From Tissierellia bacterium (GTDB taxonomy: Bacteria > Bacillota > Clostridia > Tissierellales > Tissierellaceae), in assembly GCA_012518035.1 (NCBI GenBank), contig JAAYTL010000010.1:1-42810 (forward strand): DNA of 42,810 nucleotides, written 5' to 3'. A program made the translations under genes and the position numbers. Position 1 is the stretch's first letter. Each line of letters starts with the position of its first letter. A model generated the notes under the pieces. The model ran no database searches, had not been told where the DNA came from, and saw only the letters and a list, made by a program, of their open reading frames with translations. Of this stretch, positions 8,096-16,295 are shown piece after piece.

Positions 8096-8671
8096 ATGAA
8101 ATGGAAAATTATTGACAAAGAAGTTTTTACAACCACAAAATGGGCAGGAGGCGAAACGACGCAATTAGCCATCTTCCCTGAAGATGCTATATTCTCGAAT
8201 AAGGACTTTTTGTGGAGGATTTCATCAGCTACATTTACAACCACAGACTCAAAGTTTTCAGATTTTACTGGTTACCAAAGATATATACTTCCCCTAGAAG
8301 GGAGGCTTGCCTTAAACCATGAAGGCTTATATCATAGGGAACTAGACAAGTATGAGGTAGAATATTTTGATGGATCTTGGACCACATTTTCTGAAAACAG
8401 CCTGGACTGTAGAGACTATAATTTTATCGTAAGAAATGGCAACCTAGCCAAGCTACAGATACTAAAAAGGGGAGATAGGTATTTTTTAAAAGAATCGATG
8501 CAGGTGACTATTTTCTCCATGGATGACTTTGTCATCTCCTTAGAAAATTCGAGGGACATGATAGGAGTTAAAGGTTTTTCATTATTGGTCTTAGAAGCTG
8601 ATAAGGAGGAAAATATCAAGATAATAGGAGGAGATTCACCTCTTATACTAACGGAATTCCTTCTCAGCTAA
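8096..8671 (+). CDS. hutD: HutD family protein
   Basis: 191 residues, a cupin-like HutD protein. Recognisable features are the WAGGETTQLAIFP motif near the N-terminus, DFLWRISSATF, and FTGYQRYILPLEGRLAL. HutD occurs in histidine-utilisation operons and has been proposed as a governor of pathway flux, perhaps by binding an intermediate such as formiminoglutamate; its biochemical role is not settled. Here it is the last gene of a formiminoglutamate operon that lacks hutH, hutU and hutI, which supports the idea that its ligand is a late intermediate. Confidence 0.88.
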   Translation: MKWKIIDKEVFTTTKWAGGETTQLAIFPEDAIFSNKDFLWRISSATFTTTDSKFSDFTGYQRYILPLEGRLALNHEGLYHRELDKYEVEYFDGSWTTFSENSLDCRDYNFIVRNGNLAKLQILKRGDRYFLKESMQVTIFSMDDFVISLENSRDMIGVKGFSLLVLEADKEENIKIIGGDSPLILTEFLLS

Positions 8672-8680
8672 GTTATAGGA

Positions 8681-8713
8681 AAGTAGTAGATTATTATTAA
8701 TCTACTACTTTTT
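8681..8713 (+). terminator. Terminator of the gltS-ftcD-fchA-hutD operon
   Basis: A perfect 13-bp stem (AAGTAGTAGATTA with its complement at 8698-8710) closes a 4-base loop and runs into a T tract. It separates this operon from the kinase/helicase cassette. I see no feature between 8714 and 8870. Confidence 0.85.
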
Positions 8714-8870
8714 ATTATCAGAATCCAACAAATAATTATTGAGACCTTCGACTATAAGTAAGACTATTCAACCTATGAACCTCTATGCTTAAGAGAAAAT
8801 CAATAAAGATAACGCAAGCACCTTCTATAAAGAAATATTTGTAGAGGGTATTATGTAGAAGTCTGAATAA

Positions 8871-8899
8871 TTGCAGAAATCAACATAATTCGATATAAT
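8871..8899 (+). promoter_or_regulatory. Likely sigma-A promoter of the kinase-helicase cassette
   Basis: A perfect -10 box TATAAT (8894-8899) has a weak -35 TTGCAG (8871-8876) at 17 bp. The predicted start near 8906 leaves a leader of about 35 bases before the ATG at 8941. It is the only good promoter seen ahead of the five overlapping genes. Confidence 0.5.
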
Positions 8900-8940
8900 A
8901 ATTCTTGTTGGTAAGAATATGCAAATCTAGAGGTGAGCCT

Positions 8941-10296
8941 ATGTCAGTAAACTTTTACGAGAGAATCACAGAGGACGGAAACTTTTGGTTTATGAAGAAT
9001 ATTAATCGTAGGATTTATGAAAACCTTTTTGAAGCCGAAAGTAATGCCTTGATTGACTTTGTAGCAAGTGGCGTTAAAATCAGAGATGCCCTTGAAGTAA
9101 TTATCGATTCAATAATTAAAGACCATGGCCTAGGAAGCCAAGTTTCAGGAACCCTATATGAAAAAATATCCTTCCTTAAAAAGGACAAGTCAATACTGCC
9201 TGACCTAGGTATTGTCAAATTTCAATTTGATAATGGTAAATTAGGTAAGGCCGATTATTATACATACATAAGGCGGTTTGGTAATAGCTGTGCACATGAG
9301 TCTGATTCAATTATGGAAAGGATTAAAACCGATTATCCCCACCTAATCCAATGCCTAAAGTGCTTTCATGAATTTTTACTTAGCTACTATTCAAAGAGAA
9401 TCCACAAGGCAACCCCATCCTTTAATGAAAACCTAATGCCAATCAGAAACTACCATATAAGAGAATCATTCGTACCTAAGGATATACATAGGTCCAAGTG
9501 TAATAGGGAATATGTGGGATTTCGAAAGGGTTCCACAGGTAGGTTTTCCTATGCAGTATTAAGAAGGTATAATAAGGAGGACCTAAATGAAGAATTTCTC
9601 CTTCGTAATGCAGTTACCTTCCAAGAAGCCTCACATTACTCCATAAGTACTCCAGAAGGTATGGCACATGTGAGGGAGGTTGTCACCTATACTGACAACA
9701 GAAGCTCCTTCTACATCATTGCCTATGAGTTTAACAGGGAACCCCATATGCTTAATGATAAGATTCTCAAAGAAATGGATTTAGGTAAAAGGGTAAAACT
9801 CTGTAAGAGGATTGCAGACTCCTTCTATGACCTACATAACTACGAAGTTCCCATCTACCATAGGTTGCTTTCCCATGAGAGTATTTATGTTTGTGACTTT
9901 GGCAAGGAATGGGTGCCCTATATCGTGAAATTAGACTTTGCAAAAATCGATTCTGCAGATATGGCCACTGTATTTATGGATGTATTGAGTGCTAAGGAGG
10001 CTCTGGAAGAGGCCAAGTTAACTAAATACATTGCCCCAGAGTGGTTGTCAGCAGATGACTCAAAGAACCTTGATTGGGGGAAGATGGACATATACTCCCT
10101 AGGGGTGCTCTTCTGCGATATTCTAAGTGGAAGGATTAATACCAATATCGTAGACTTTGATGAACTTGAAGCAATGGACTTATCCGATGATATGCTGGAT
10201 CTCCTGGATATGATGTTGGCCGAATCACCTTCCTATAGGTGTGATATGGAAGTTGTTAAACTAGTAGTTGGGGAGGAGGCTGCGCTTTGGACATAA
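8941..10296 (+). CDS. HEPN-like domain fused to a pseudokinase
   Basis: 452 residues from the ATG at 8941, which has AGAGGTGAG upstream; an in-frame TTG at 8905 lacks a ribosome site. The first 150 residues are all-helical and carry R112-FGNSCA-H119, the Rx4-6H signature of HEPN RNase-like domains (DUF4145-type). Residues of about 180-450 follow a protein-kinase fold (IIAYEF hinge, IYSLGVLFCDILSG helix F), but the catalytic residues are degraded. The expected beta-3 lysine is arginine (VLRRY), the HRD loop reads HRLLSHES (from H307) without the aspartate, and DFG is DFA (D332). This suggests a non-catalytic kinase domain that may sense ATP or bind the kinase encoded next. It is first in a five-gene run and overlaps the next gene by 10 bases. 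Confidence 0.65.
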   Translation: MSVNFYERITEDGNFWFMKNINRRIYENLFEAESNALIDFVASGVKIRDALEVIIDSIIKDHGLGSQVSGTLYEKISFLKKDKSILPDLGIVKFQFDNGKLGKADYYTYIRRFGNSCAHESDSIMERIKTDYPHLIQCLKCFHEFLLSYYSKRIHKATPSFNENLMPIRNYHIRESFVPKDIHRSKCNREYVGFRKGSTGRFSYAVLRRYNKEDLNEEFLLRNAVTFQEASHYSISTPEGMAHVREVVTYTDNRSSFYIIAYEFNREPHMLNDKILKEMDLGKRVKLCKRIADSFYDLHNYEVPIYHRLLSHESIYVCDFGKEWVPYIVKLDFAKIDSADMATVFMDVLSAKEALEEAKLTKYIAPEWLSADDSKNLDWGKMDIYSLGVLFCDILSGRINTNIVDFDELEAMDLSDDMLDLLDMMLAESPSYRCDMEVVKLVVGEEAALWT

Positions 10297-11174
10297 GGTT
10301 TTCAAAGGACCATCATTATAGATTAATCGATGAATCAAAGATAGAAACGGATTTAAGTGTTATCTACAAGGGCCAGGACCTAGAATTAAGTAGGACGGTT
10401 TGTGTGAAGTCCATCCAGCTTGATTGTCAGAACCCTAATCAGGTTAAGCCTAAACTGAATAGGGCTATGTTGGAGGTAAAAACCATGGTCAGGGTAGGGG
10501 AAAAGACTTCCAGGGTACCTAGAATCTACTCTACCTACTTCGATGAAACTAGCCTAACCCTCTATATTATTATGCAGTGGATTGATGGGACTAGCCTTGA
10601 AAAAAAGATGAATGTACCGGAGCTAATGTTCATACGTTGGATGATAGACCTCTGTGACATCTTGGCTATTATGGAGAGGGAGAGACTCTATCATAAGGAT
10701 ATCAAGCCTTCCAACATCATGATAAATAGGAGGAATGAGCTCTACCTTATAGACTTCAATATCTCAGTTTCCAAGCCCAATATGATAGAAGGGACGGTAA
10801 ACTATAAACCTCCTGAAATGGACATGAACTCTAAATATGTAGGCAGGGAAAAGGTGGATATTTTTTCCATAGGGGTAATGCTCTATGAATACTATGCTAA
10901 AGAGGTCCCCAAGAGGGGGTTCGATTATGCTAAAAATTCCCGAAGGGGCAAGCTCGCGTGGGATGTCTTTAAAGAGCCCATTAGCAAAAACCTCCAAACA
11001 CCTAGGGAAGTAAATAACATTGTTATCAAGTGCATGAAGATGGATCCCAGGGAGCGCTATCGGAACATTTCAGAGTTAAAGCGGGATTTAATACAAGCTG
11101 AAAGGAGCATAAAAAAACATGCCAGAAACCAATACAAACAAGACAAGCCTATTCAAGGAGGAGTTCAAGACTAG
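10287..11174 (+). CDS. Ser/Thr protein kinase (Hanks type)
   Basis: 295 residues from a TTG at 10287, with GGAGGAGG 7 bases upstream inside the previous gene. Catalytic features are intact: beta-3 lysine in RTVCVKSIQ, hinge IIMQWIDG, catalytic loop YHKDIKPSNIMIN (from H136), metal-binding DFN (LIDFNIS, a DFG variant common in bacteria), a TVNYKPPE activation segment, and DIFSIGVMLYEY. There is no transmembrane segment or PASTA repeat, unlike housekeeping PrkC kinases, so it is a soluble kinase dedicated to this locus. It probably phosphorylates a neighbour such as the pseudokinase, small protein, helicase or winged-helix protein. It overlaps both flanking genes. Confidence 0.88.
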   Translation: MDIRFSKDHHYRLIDESKIETDLSVIYKGQDLELSRTVCVKSIQLDCQNPNQVKPKLNRAMLEVKTMVRVGEKTSRVPRIYSTYFDETSLTLYIIMQWIDGTSLEKKMNVPELMFIRWMIDLCDILAIMERERLYHKDIKPSNIMINRRNELYLIDFNISVSKPNMIEGTVNYKPPEMDMNSKYVGREKVDIFSIGVMLYEYYAKEVPKRGFDYAKNSRRGKLAWDVFKEPISKNLQTPREVNNIVIKCMKMDPRERYRNISELKRDLIQAERSIKKHARNQYKQDKPIQGGVQD

Positions 11175-11304
11175 ATTAAGGAATCAGGATTATCTTGAAT
11201 TACCTGATGAATTGGAAATTAAACCTATTAAAGTAGAAAAAATAGAGAAATGGAGCAAATTAGAATGGCAGGATTTGTTAGCTTTAAACAAGAAGCAAGA
11301 CTAG
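11119..11304 (+). CDS. 61-residue charged protein nested between kinase and helicase genes
   Basis: A small ORF starting at an ATG with AGGAG 11 bases upstream. It overlaps the kinase gene by 56 bases and the helicase gene by about 40-55 bases. The product (MPETNTNKTSLFKEEFKTRL...) is highly charged, predicted helical, and has alternating Lys/Glu and two Trp (KWSKLEWQDLL) near its C-terminus. It resembles no family I know. Its place in the coupled gene chain suggests it is translated and could link kinase and helicase, or relay translation between their genes; chance is not excluded. Confidence 0.5.
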   Translation: MPETNTNKTSLFKEEFKTRLRNQDYLELPDELEIKPIKVEKIEKWSKLEWQDLLALNKKQD

Positions 11305-14300
11305 TAGGTTATATTAGATTTTCCATAACTAAAGGGGCCTTTGGCAGGATGTCCTCCCATGAAAAAGGTGTAGGACCCTTACTTACAAGCTTGTCTGCTA
11401 GAAATATCCTCCTTATAACAAAGGGTAGGGACCAGGGCCTCTATGAAGTACATACTGATGATGGTATTTATCTTTGTAGGATAACGGATGATAGGCAATC
11501 TTTCTTAATAATAGGGTTTAATCAAAACACCTTGATAAGGCAAAACAACGCCTTAAAGAATGGGATATGCTTTAGGGTTGATCGGGGAATAATCATTCAG
11601 ATCAAATTAACGGAACCCTATAATTATTTTTTTGACATAGTTAATGGTAGACAACTCAGTATGAATAGGTATGAAAACCAATCAGTATCTAGTTCGATTA
11701 ACATTGTAGAGACTGAGCTGGCATTAGTTGATACGGTTGAAGATGAAGAGGAAATAATCGATGAAGAATATGAGCCAGTAAAGCCCCTGGCAAATCTCCT
11801 GGAGGTTGCAGAGAAGTATGCTATCCTGTCCAGCGAATTGGAGGAGTTAAGGGCCCACGCTGCTGACAAGGTGTCCTACTTTACCATCAAGCCCCTGGAC
11901 TATGACAGGATTGACAGGGTAGCCTATGAGTTTGAGGTGGATGATATTGATGTCAACCTATTTAAAATGGGGACCAAGGTAGACGTGGAGGATGGCCAGG
12001 GGCAAAGGCACTCTGGTGAGATTATCAGCCTAGAAACGGAGTCGGATATTAAGTCCATGGGAATCCTTTTCCATGACCAGATAGATATCAGGGACTTCCA
12101 CGAAGCGGGTTGGATTAGTCTTTCCTTCTCCAGCGTAAATAAGGATGTCCAGCTGGCAGCCATAGAGAAGATTAGGAGTGGAGAGGCTGCTGCCAAGTAT
12201 ATGGACAGGGTACTGGGTAAGGGTGAGACATCAGGTTTTGAAGACAAGGACCTTGGGTCTGTGGAGGAAGCCTTATCCAAGCAGAAGTACCCACCTAATG
12301 AAAGCCAGATGAAGGCTATCAAGGCAGGTATCAACACTAAGGATGTCTTCCTGGTTATGGGGCCACCAGGGACGGGTAAGACCACCGTTATCCTGGAATG
12401 GGTAAGATACTTTGTCAAGCATGAGAAAAAGAGGGTTTTGGTTTCCTCTCAAAACAACAAGGCAGTGGACAATGTTATAGCCAGGATAGCCGATGAAGAG
12501 GATATTGACGTTATCAGGATTGGTTCAGAGTCCAAACTCCAGGCAGAGATAATACCCTTTATGTTCGAAAACAAGGTTAGGTCACTGAGGAAGCATATAG
12601 TTAATCATACCCAAAAGAACATGGAGGAAATTCTTAATATCAAGAAACCTTGGGACGATTTTATCCAAGAATTAAACCCCTTAACAGGTCTTAATGTTGA
12701 AGTTGAAGGCCACAGGGAAACCCTCAATAAGAGGCTGGATCAGGACCTAGTGCCAATGTATTTAGAACTTATCGATAAATATAAGGAGCACCACTACCTA
12801 GTCCAAAGGTCAGAGATGCTGGAAGGTAAGATCAATAAAGGGATTGGGAAAATTGAAAACTATCAAGGGACCAGTTCTATGTATAAGAAGGTGTTTGGCT
12901 TTATACTAAAACTAATCACTTCCTTTATTCTTAATAGGAATATGAAAAAACTCTATAACCTCAAGGAGAGGGAAATCTTTATAGTAACCTCCTATAATGA
13001 AATGAAATTTAATTTCAACCAGCTATACCAAACTATAGAGGAAGTAGAGTTTGATACTTTCTTTAATACAAAAGTAAAGAGGGACAAGGTTGCTGAGGAG
13101 GTATACACCAGGACTCCTGAGACAGCCAATAAATGGGATTTGTTTAAAGTAGACTTGGAGTTAGATATTTTCACAGACAACAGTAGGTTATTACCTACCT
13201 TACATTTTATTAACCAAGAGTCCTCTAGGGCTGAAAAATTAGTAGAGGCTATCGATTCCTGGAAATCCGAGACCCAGTCCAAGCAGAACTATGCCCTTAA
13301 CGAGATAGTCCTGGAATCTGTAGATCTAGTAGGGGCAACATGTATAGGTATCAACTCCCAGAAGAGGTTTGCAGACTTAAGTTATGACGTGACCATAATC
13401 GATGAAGCAGGTCAAATCCAGGTCCATAATGCCCTGGTGCCCATGAGTGTTTCCAACAAGCTAATCATGCTGGGTGACCACAAGCAGATTCCACCTGTGA
13501 CTGATGAGGAGCTAATCAGCCTATGCGAGGAAAACAATGTGGATCCGGAACTTTTGAACAAGAGTCTCTTTGAGAAGATGTACGATGACATGCCTGAATC
13601 CAATAAGCTCATGCTGGATACCCAGTACAGGATGCCTGCAGAAATTGCAGAGATTATTTCCCAATGGTTTTATGGTGGGAATTATCTTTCTGCAGATTTT
13701 AAGAAGAATACCAAGAGCGAGCTTCCCTTCTTATCTAGGCACCCCTTGGTGGTTATTGATACCTCCAAGGAAAAGGCTAGGTTCGAGCTTAAGTCCCCAG
13801 AAGGTGGAAGCAGCAATAAACTCGAAGCTACTGCCATTGCAGAGCTGGTAGAAAGAATCACCCAAAATCCTGAGATTGACTTAAATCAAATAGGAATCAT
13901 ATCTGCCTATAAGGCCCAGGTTAAGCTTATCAAGGATAAATTAATGAGCTTCTTAGAAAAGGATATAGTCAATGAAATGGTAGCTACCCTGGATAGCTAT
14001 CAAGGCCAGGAGCGGGACATCATAATCTATAGCTTCACCAAGAGCTCCAAGAGAAGCCCTCAATATAAGCGGATTGGCTTCTTGAATGAAATCAGGCGGC
14101 TAAATGTAGCTCTTAGCAGGTGTAAGAAGAACCTAATCCTAGTCGGGGATATGGACTTCTTATCAGGCTGCCAGCACATGGACCTAGATGACGACGGGGA
14201 GCCCATCTATGAAAAAAGTGAGAAACAGTTCTCTGATTTCATTAAACATATGATGAATAATGTGGAAGCCGGTAGTGGTGACTTGATTAGCTATAGCCAG

Positions 14301-14336
14301 TTTAAGGACAAGATTAGGGAAAGGAGCGAGGCCTAA
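11265..14336 (+). CDS. Upf1/DNA2-type superfamily 1 helicase (AAA_11/AAA_12)
   Basis: About 1,023 residues. I prefer the ATG at 11265, 9 bases after GGAG; an in-frame ATG at 11250 would add five residues, and residue numbers here count from 11250. The N-terminal ~190 residues are unassigned. A beta-barrel-like region at about 200-330 resembles the Upf1/IGHMBP2 accessory domain. The motor has Walker A GPPGTGKT (371-378), Walker B DEAGQ (from D718), GDHKQIPP, QYRMP (from 792), SYQGQERD and LNVALSR, which place it in the Upf1-like SF1B group that unwinds RNA or DNA 5' to 3'. The region between motifs I and II has an insertion with hydrophobic helices. No PLD nuclease motif was seen at the C-terminus. 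Its stop overlaps the next start by one base. Confidence 0.9.
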   Translation: MAGFVSFKQEARLVGYIRFSITKGAFGRMSSHEKGVGPLLTSLSARNILLITKGRDQGLYEVHTDDGIYLCRITDDRQSFLIIGFNQNTLIRQNNALKNGICFRVDRGIIIQIKLTEPYNYFFDIVNGRQLSMNRYENQSVSSSINIVETELALVDTVEDEEEIIDEEYEPVKPLANLLEVAEKYAILSSELEELRAHAADKVSYFTIKPLDYDRIDRVAYEFEVDDIDVNLFKMGTKVDVEDGQGQRHSGEIISLETESDIKSMGILFHDQIDIRDFHEAGWISLSFSSVNKDVQLAAIEKIRSGEAAAKYMDRVLGKGETSGFEDKDLGSVEEALSKQKYPPNESQMKAIKAGINTKDVFLVMGPPGTGKTTVILEWVRYFVKHEKKRVLVSSQNNKAVDNVIARIADEEDIDVIRIGSESKLQAEIIPFMFENKVRSLRKHIVNHTQKNMEEILNIKKPWDDFIQELNPLTGLNVEVEGHRETLNKRLDQDLVPMYLELIDKYKEHHYLVQRSEMLEGKINKGIGKIENYQGTSSMYKKVFGFILKLITSFILNRNMKKLYNLKEREIFIVTSYNEMKFNFNQLYQTIEEVEFDTFFNTKVKRDKVAEEVYTRTPETANKWDLFKVDLELDIFTDNSRLLPTLHFINQESSRAEKLVEAIDSWKSETQSKQNYALNEIVLESVDLVGATCIGINSQKRFADLSYDVTIIDEAGQIQVHNALVPMSVSNKLIMLGDHKQIPPVTDEELISLCEENNVDPELLNKSLFEKMYDDMPESNKLMLDTQYRMPAEIAEIISQWFYGGNYLSADFKKNTKSELPFLSRHPLVVIDTSKEKARFELKSPEGGSSNKLEATAIAELVERITQNPEIDLNQIGIISAYKAQVKLIKDKLMSFLEKDIVNEMVATLDSYQGQERDIIIYSFTKSSKRSPQYKRIGFLNEIRRLNVALSRCKKNLILVGDMDFLSGCQHMDLDDDGEPIYEKSEKQFSDFIKHMMNNVEAGSGDLISYSQFKDKIRERSEA

Positions 14337-15619
14337 TGAGCAAGAAAAACAAGGGTGGACTTAAGCGGAACGAGATGTATTTTGCCCTTAAGGAAATCCG
14401 TTCAAAATACAAGATAGATAACTCTGACATAGTCTTTTTTGCTCCTGTATATTATCCCATTGCAATTTTGGAGATCAACCTAGATGAAGTATCCTTTGAG
14501 GATTTTGAAGCTGTTCAATTAGCGGTACTTAGGTTTTACTCTTTAGGTATAAAAGACTACAATATGATAGCTGATTTGATGGGTCTAAGTCCCAATTATG
14601 TTTACAGGCTACTAAACCTATTAAGGGGATATGGACACATAGATGAAGCTGGTATAACAGAACTAGGACAGAAATCCCTAGAGGTAGAAAAAAAGATTAC
14701 CAAGGCCCAGGTCTGGCAAAAATTCCAGGTGGATGCCTTAAATGGAACCCTACTGAAGATGAGCGAGACGGTATCAGATAACGTCCTTAATGACAAGGGT
14801 GATACCAGCTTTATAGTTGGTCACTTGGATTATATAGATGGGATTAGTGTGGACTTGATCAGGATGCAGATAGAGGGAGAAGACTATAAGGACTACATCA
14901 AACGAGACTCGGATATCTTAAGTACCAACCTACTTGCCATTAATGATGTAAAATGCACCGATATCCTCTATGCTAAGAGCTTTATCTTGGGACTAAAGAG
15001 TGCAATTGAGCCTCTTATCTTTGCCAAGAGGTATGATAGCAAGAAGGAGAAGCTAAGTGAGAGGTTTACTTGGCTGCCCTTTAGCGTAGGGGATGAGTCC
15101 ATCAAGGCCAGGTATGGCATAGAAGACCAGGTGGGTTTGAGTACTGAGACTTCATCACAATATGCAAATGCTGTTTTAGGGTTAATCAATGATAGGGCTG
15201 CCAACCTTAATTTAGAGGAAGAGGTACACAAGGTATTACAAAGGACCTACCCCTTCAACCTAGATGAAGTGGAACTAGTCCAATCCTTTAATCCGGTCAT
15301 AGTAAACATCAACGAGAGGTCCTTTACTAGTTTTAGAAAGTGGATACTTAATTTTCTAATGGACTTGGTGGAGGACGGGGAAAGCCTGGTTTCCAATGAG
15401 TACCTATATGGGAATATCATTAAGCTACGAAGCAAGAGTGATAAGCTCTTTAAAACTGCAAATATCCTCAAGGGAAAGATAGCGGAGAAGGGAAGTAGGA
15501 GCAAGGTCTTCAATAGATTAAATGATGAGCTTAAAGATTTCCAGCCAAGGGAAGGCTTGGACTTAATTGATATGATTCATAAAACCTTAACTGGTGAGAA
15601 AGATGAAGATGTTGACTAG
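14336..15619 (+). CDS. Unknown protein with N-terminal winged-helix domain
   Basis: A 427-residue protein starting in the TAATG overlap with the helicase stop, so it is translationally coupled. Residues of about 60-125 form a winged helix-turn-helix (LAVLRFYSLGIKDYNMIADLMGLSPNYVYRLLNLLRGYGHID...ITELGQKSLE). The rest is soluble, mixed alpha/beta, with a hydrophobic strand (NPVIVNINERSF) and a charged helical tail. No catalytic motif stands out. It may be a nucleic-acid-binding adaptor or effector for the helicase. I do not recognise a named family. Confidence 0.65.
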   Translation: MSKKNKGGLKRNEMYFALKEIRSKYKIDNSDIVFFAPVYYPIAILEINLDEVSFEDFEAVQLAVLRFYSLGIKDYNMIADLMGLSPNYVYRLLNLLRGYGHIDEAGITELGQKSLEVEKKITKAQVWQKFQVDALNGTLLKMSETVSDNVLNDKGDTSFIVGHLDYIDGISVDLIRMQIEGEDYKDYIKRDSDILSTNLLAINDVKCTDILYAKSFILGLKSAIEPLIFAKRYDSKKEKLSERFTWLPFSVGDESIKARYGIEDQVGLSTETSSQYANAVLGLINDRAANLNLEEEVHKVLQRTYPFNLDEVELVQSFNPVIVNINERSFTSFRKWILNFLMDLVEDGESLVSNEYLYGNIIKLRSKSDKLFKTANILKGKIAEKGSRSKVFNRLNDELKDFQPREGLDLIDMIHKTLTGEKDEDVD

Positions 15620-15639
15620 GAGTCAGAGCTTCAATACTG

Positions 15640-15676
15640 ACCTCCTTTTAGGAATCTACCTAGAGGGGGTTATTTG
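15640..15676 (+). terminator. Weak terminator-like hairpin after the cassette
   Basis: ACCTCCTTTTAGG (15640-15652) pairs with CCTAGAGGGGGT (15659-15670), with some G-T pairs. It is followed by a poor T run (TATTTGC), so termination is probably partial. Confidence 0.4.
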
Positions 15677-15712
15677 CATTTAACATAAGTCAAATAAGTT
15701 AAATAAATAACC
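15668..15712. promoter_or_regulatory. Long dyad upstream of the ECF sigma gene
   Basis: GGTTATTT-GC-ATTTAAC (15668-15684) is matched by GTTAAAT-A-AATAACC (15698-15712) around a 13-base AT-rich loop, giving about 14 complementary pairs. It ends about 50 bases before the sigma-factor start. It could be an operator or an RNA hairpin. Its first bases overlap the preceding hairpin, so the two RNA folds would compete. Confidence 0.45.
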
Positions 15713-15764
15713 GTGGGATTTCTGAGAATTACCAGTATGATATAGTAGAGGCGGAGGTGACCAT

Positions 15765-16295
15765 GTGGAGGAGAAAATAGTCAAGTTAATAAAGCAAAAA
15801 GATGACGAAGGCTTAAAACTCTTGATGAGCAATTATTCAGGATTAATCCATTATATCGTAGGCAACATAATAAAGACCCAGGAAGACCTAGAAGAGTGTG
15901 TCAATGACATTTATATGAAGGTATGGAAGTCCATGGACTCTTATTCCAGGGAAAGAGGCAGCCTAACCACATGGATCACAGCCATTTCACGTAACAGAGC
16001 CTTAGATTATGTCAAAAGACAAGAAGGAGCCCATGAAGAGATAAGGGAAGAATTTGAAGATAAAACTACCACTGAGGGTGAAGTTATCAGGCGTGAAAAT
16101 ACAGATCAGCTAAAAATGGCAATAGCAAGACTTACAAGGGAGGAGCAACATATCTTCTATAGGAAGTATTATTACTTACAGCAGACCTCCCAGATAGCAT
16201 CAGAATTAGGTCTAACTGAAAGGGCAGTAGAGGGTAGGCTATACAGGATTAGGAAGAAGCTACAAGGAAGGTTAGGAGGGGATACTAATGGATAG
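15765..16295 (+). CDS. ECF-type RNA polymerase sigma factor
   Basis: 176 residues from a GTG placed 7 bases after GGAGG; the nearby ATG at 15763 is out of frame and stops quickly. Region 2 is clear (DLEECVNDIYMKVWKSMDSYSRERGSL with TWITAISRNRALDYVKR), as is region 4 (LTREEQHIFYRKYYY...IASELGLTERAVEGRLYRIRKKL). There is no extra domain. The following gene overlaps its stop by 8 bases and encodes a membrane protein, the standard arrangement for a sigma factor and its membrane regulator. Confidence 0.92.
   Translation: MEEKIVKLIKQKDDEGLKLLMSNYSGLIHYIVGNIIKTQEDLEECVNDIYMKVWKSMDSYSRERGSLTTWITAISRNRALDYVKRQEGAHEEIREEFEDKTTTEGEVIRRENTDQLKMAIARLTREEQHIFYRKYYYLQQTSQIASELGLTERAVEGRLYRIRKKLQGRLGGDTNG

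Noticed and set aside
11924..12418. 164-codon open frame on the minus strand inside the helicase gene
   Set aside because: It mirrors the helicase coding frame, has no ribosome site or family features, and the helicase motifs on the plus strand are unambiguous. The same applies to other antisense frames such as 29308-29811 and 38314-38772.
15763..15780. ATG at 15763 as start of the sigma factor
   Set aside because: That frame stops after five codons; the GTG at 15765 opens the sigma-factor frame.
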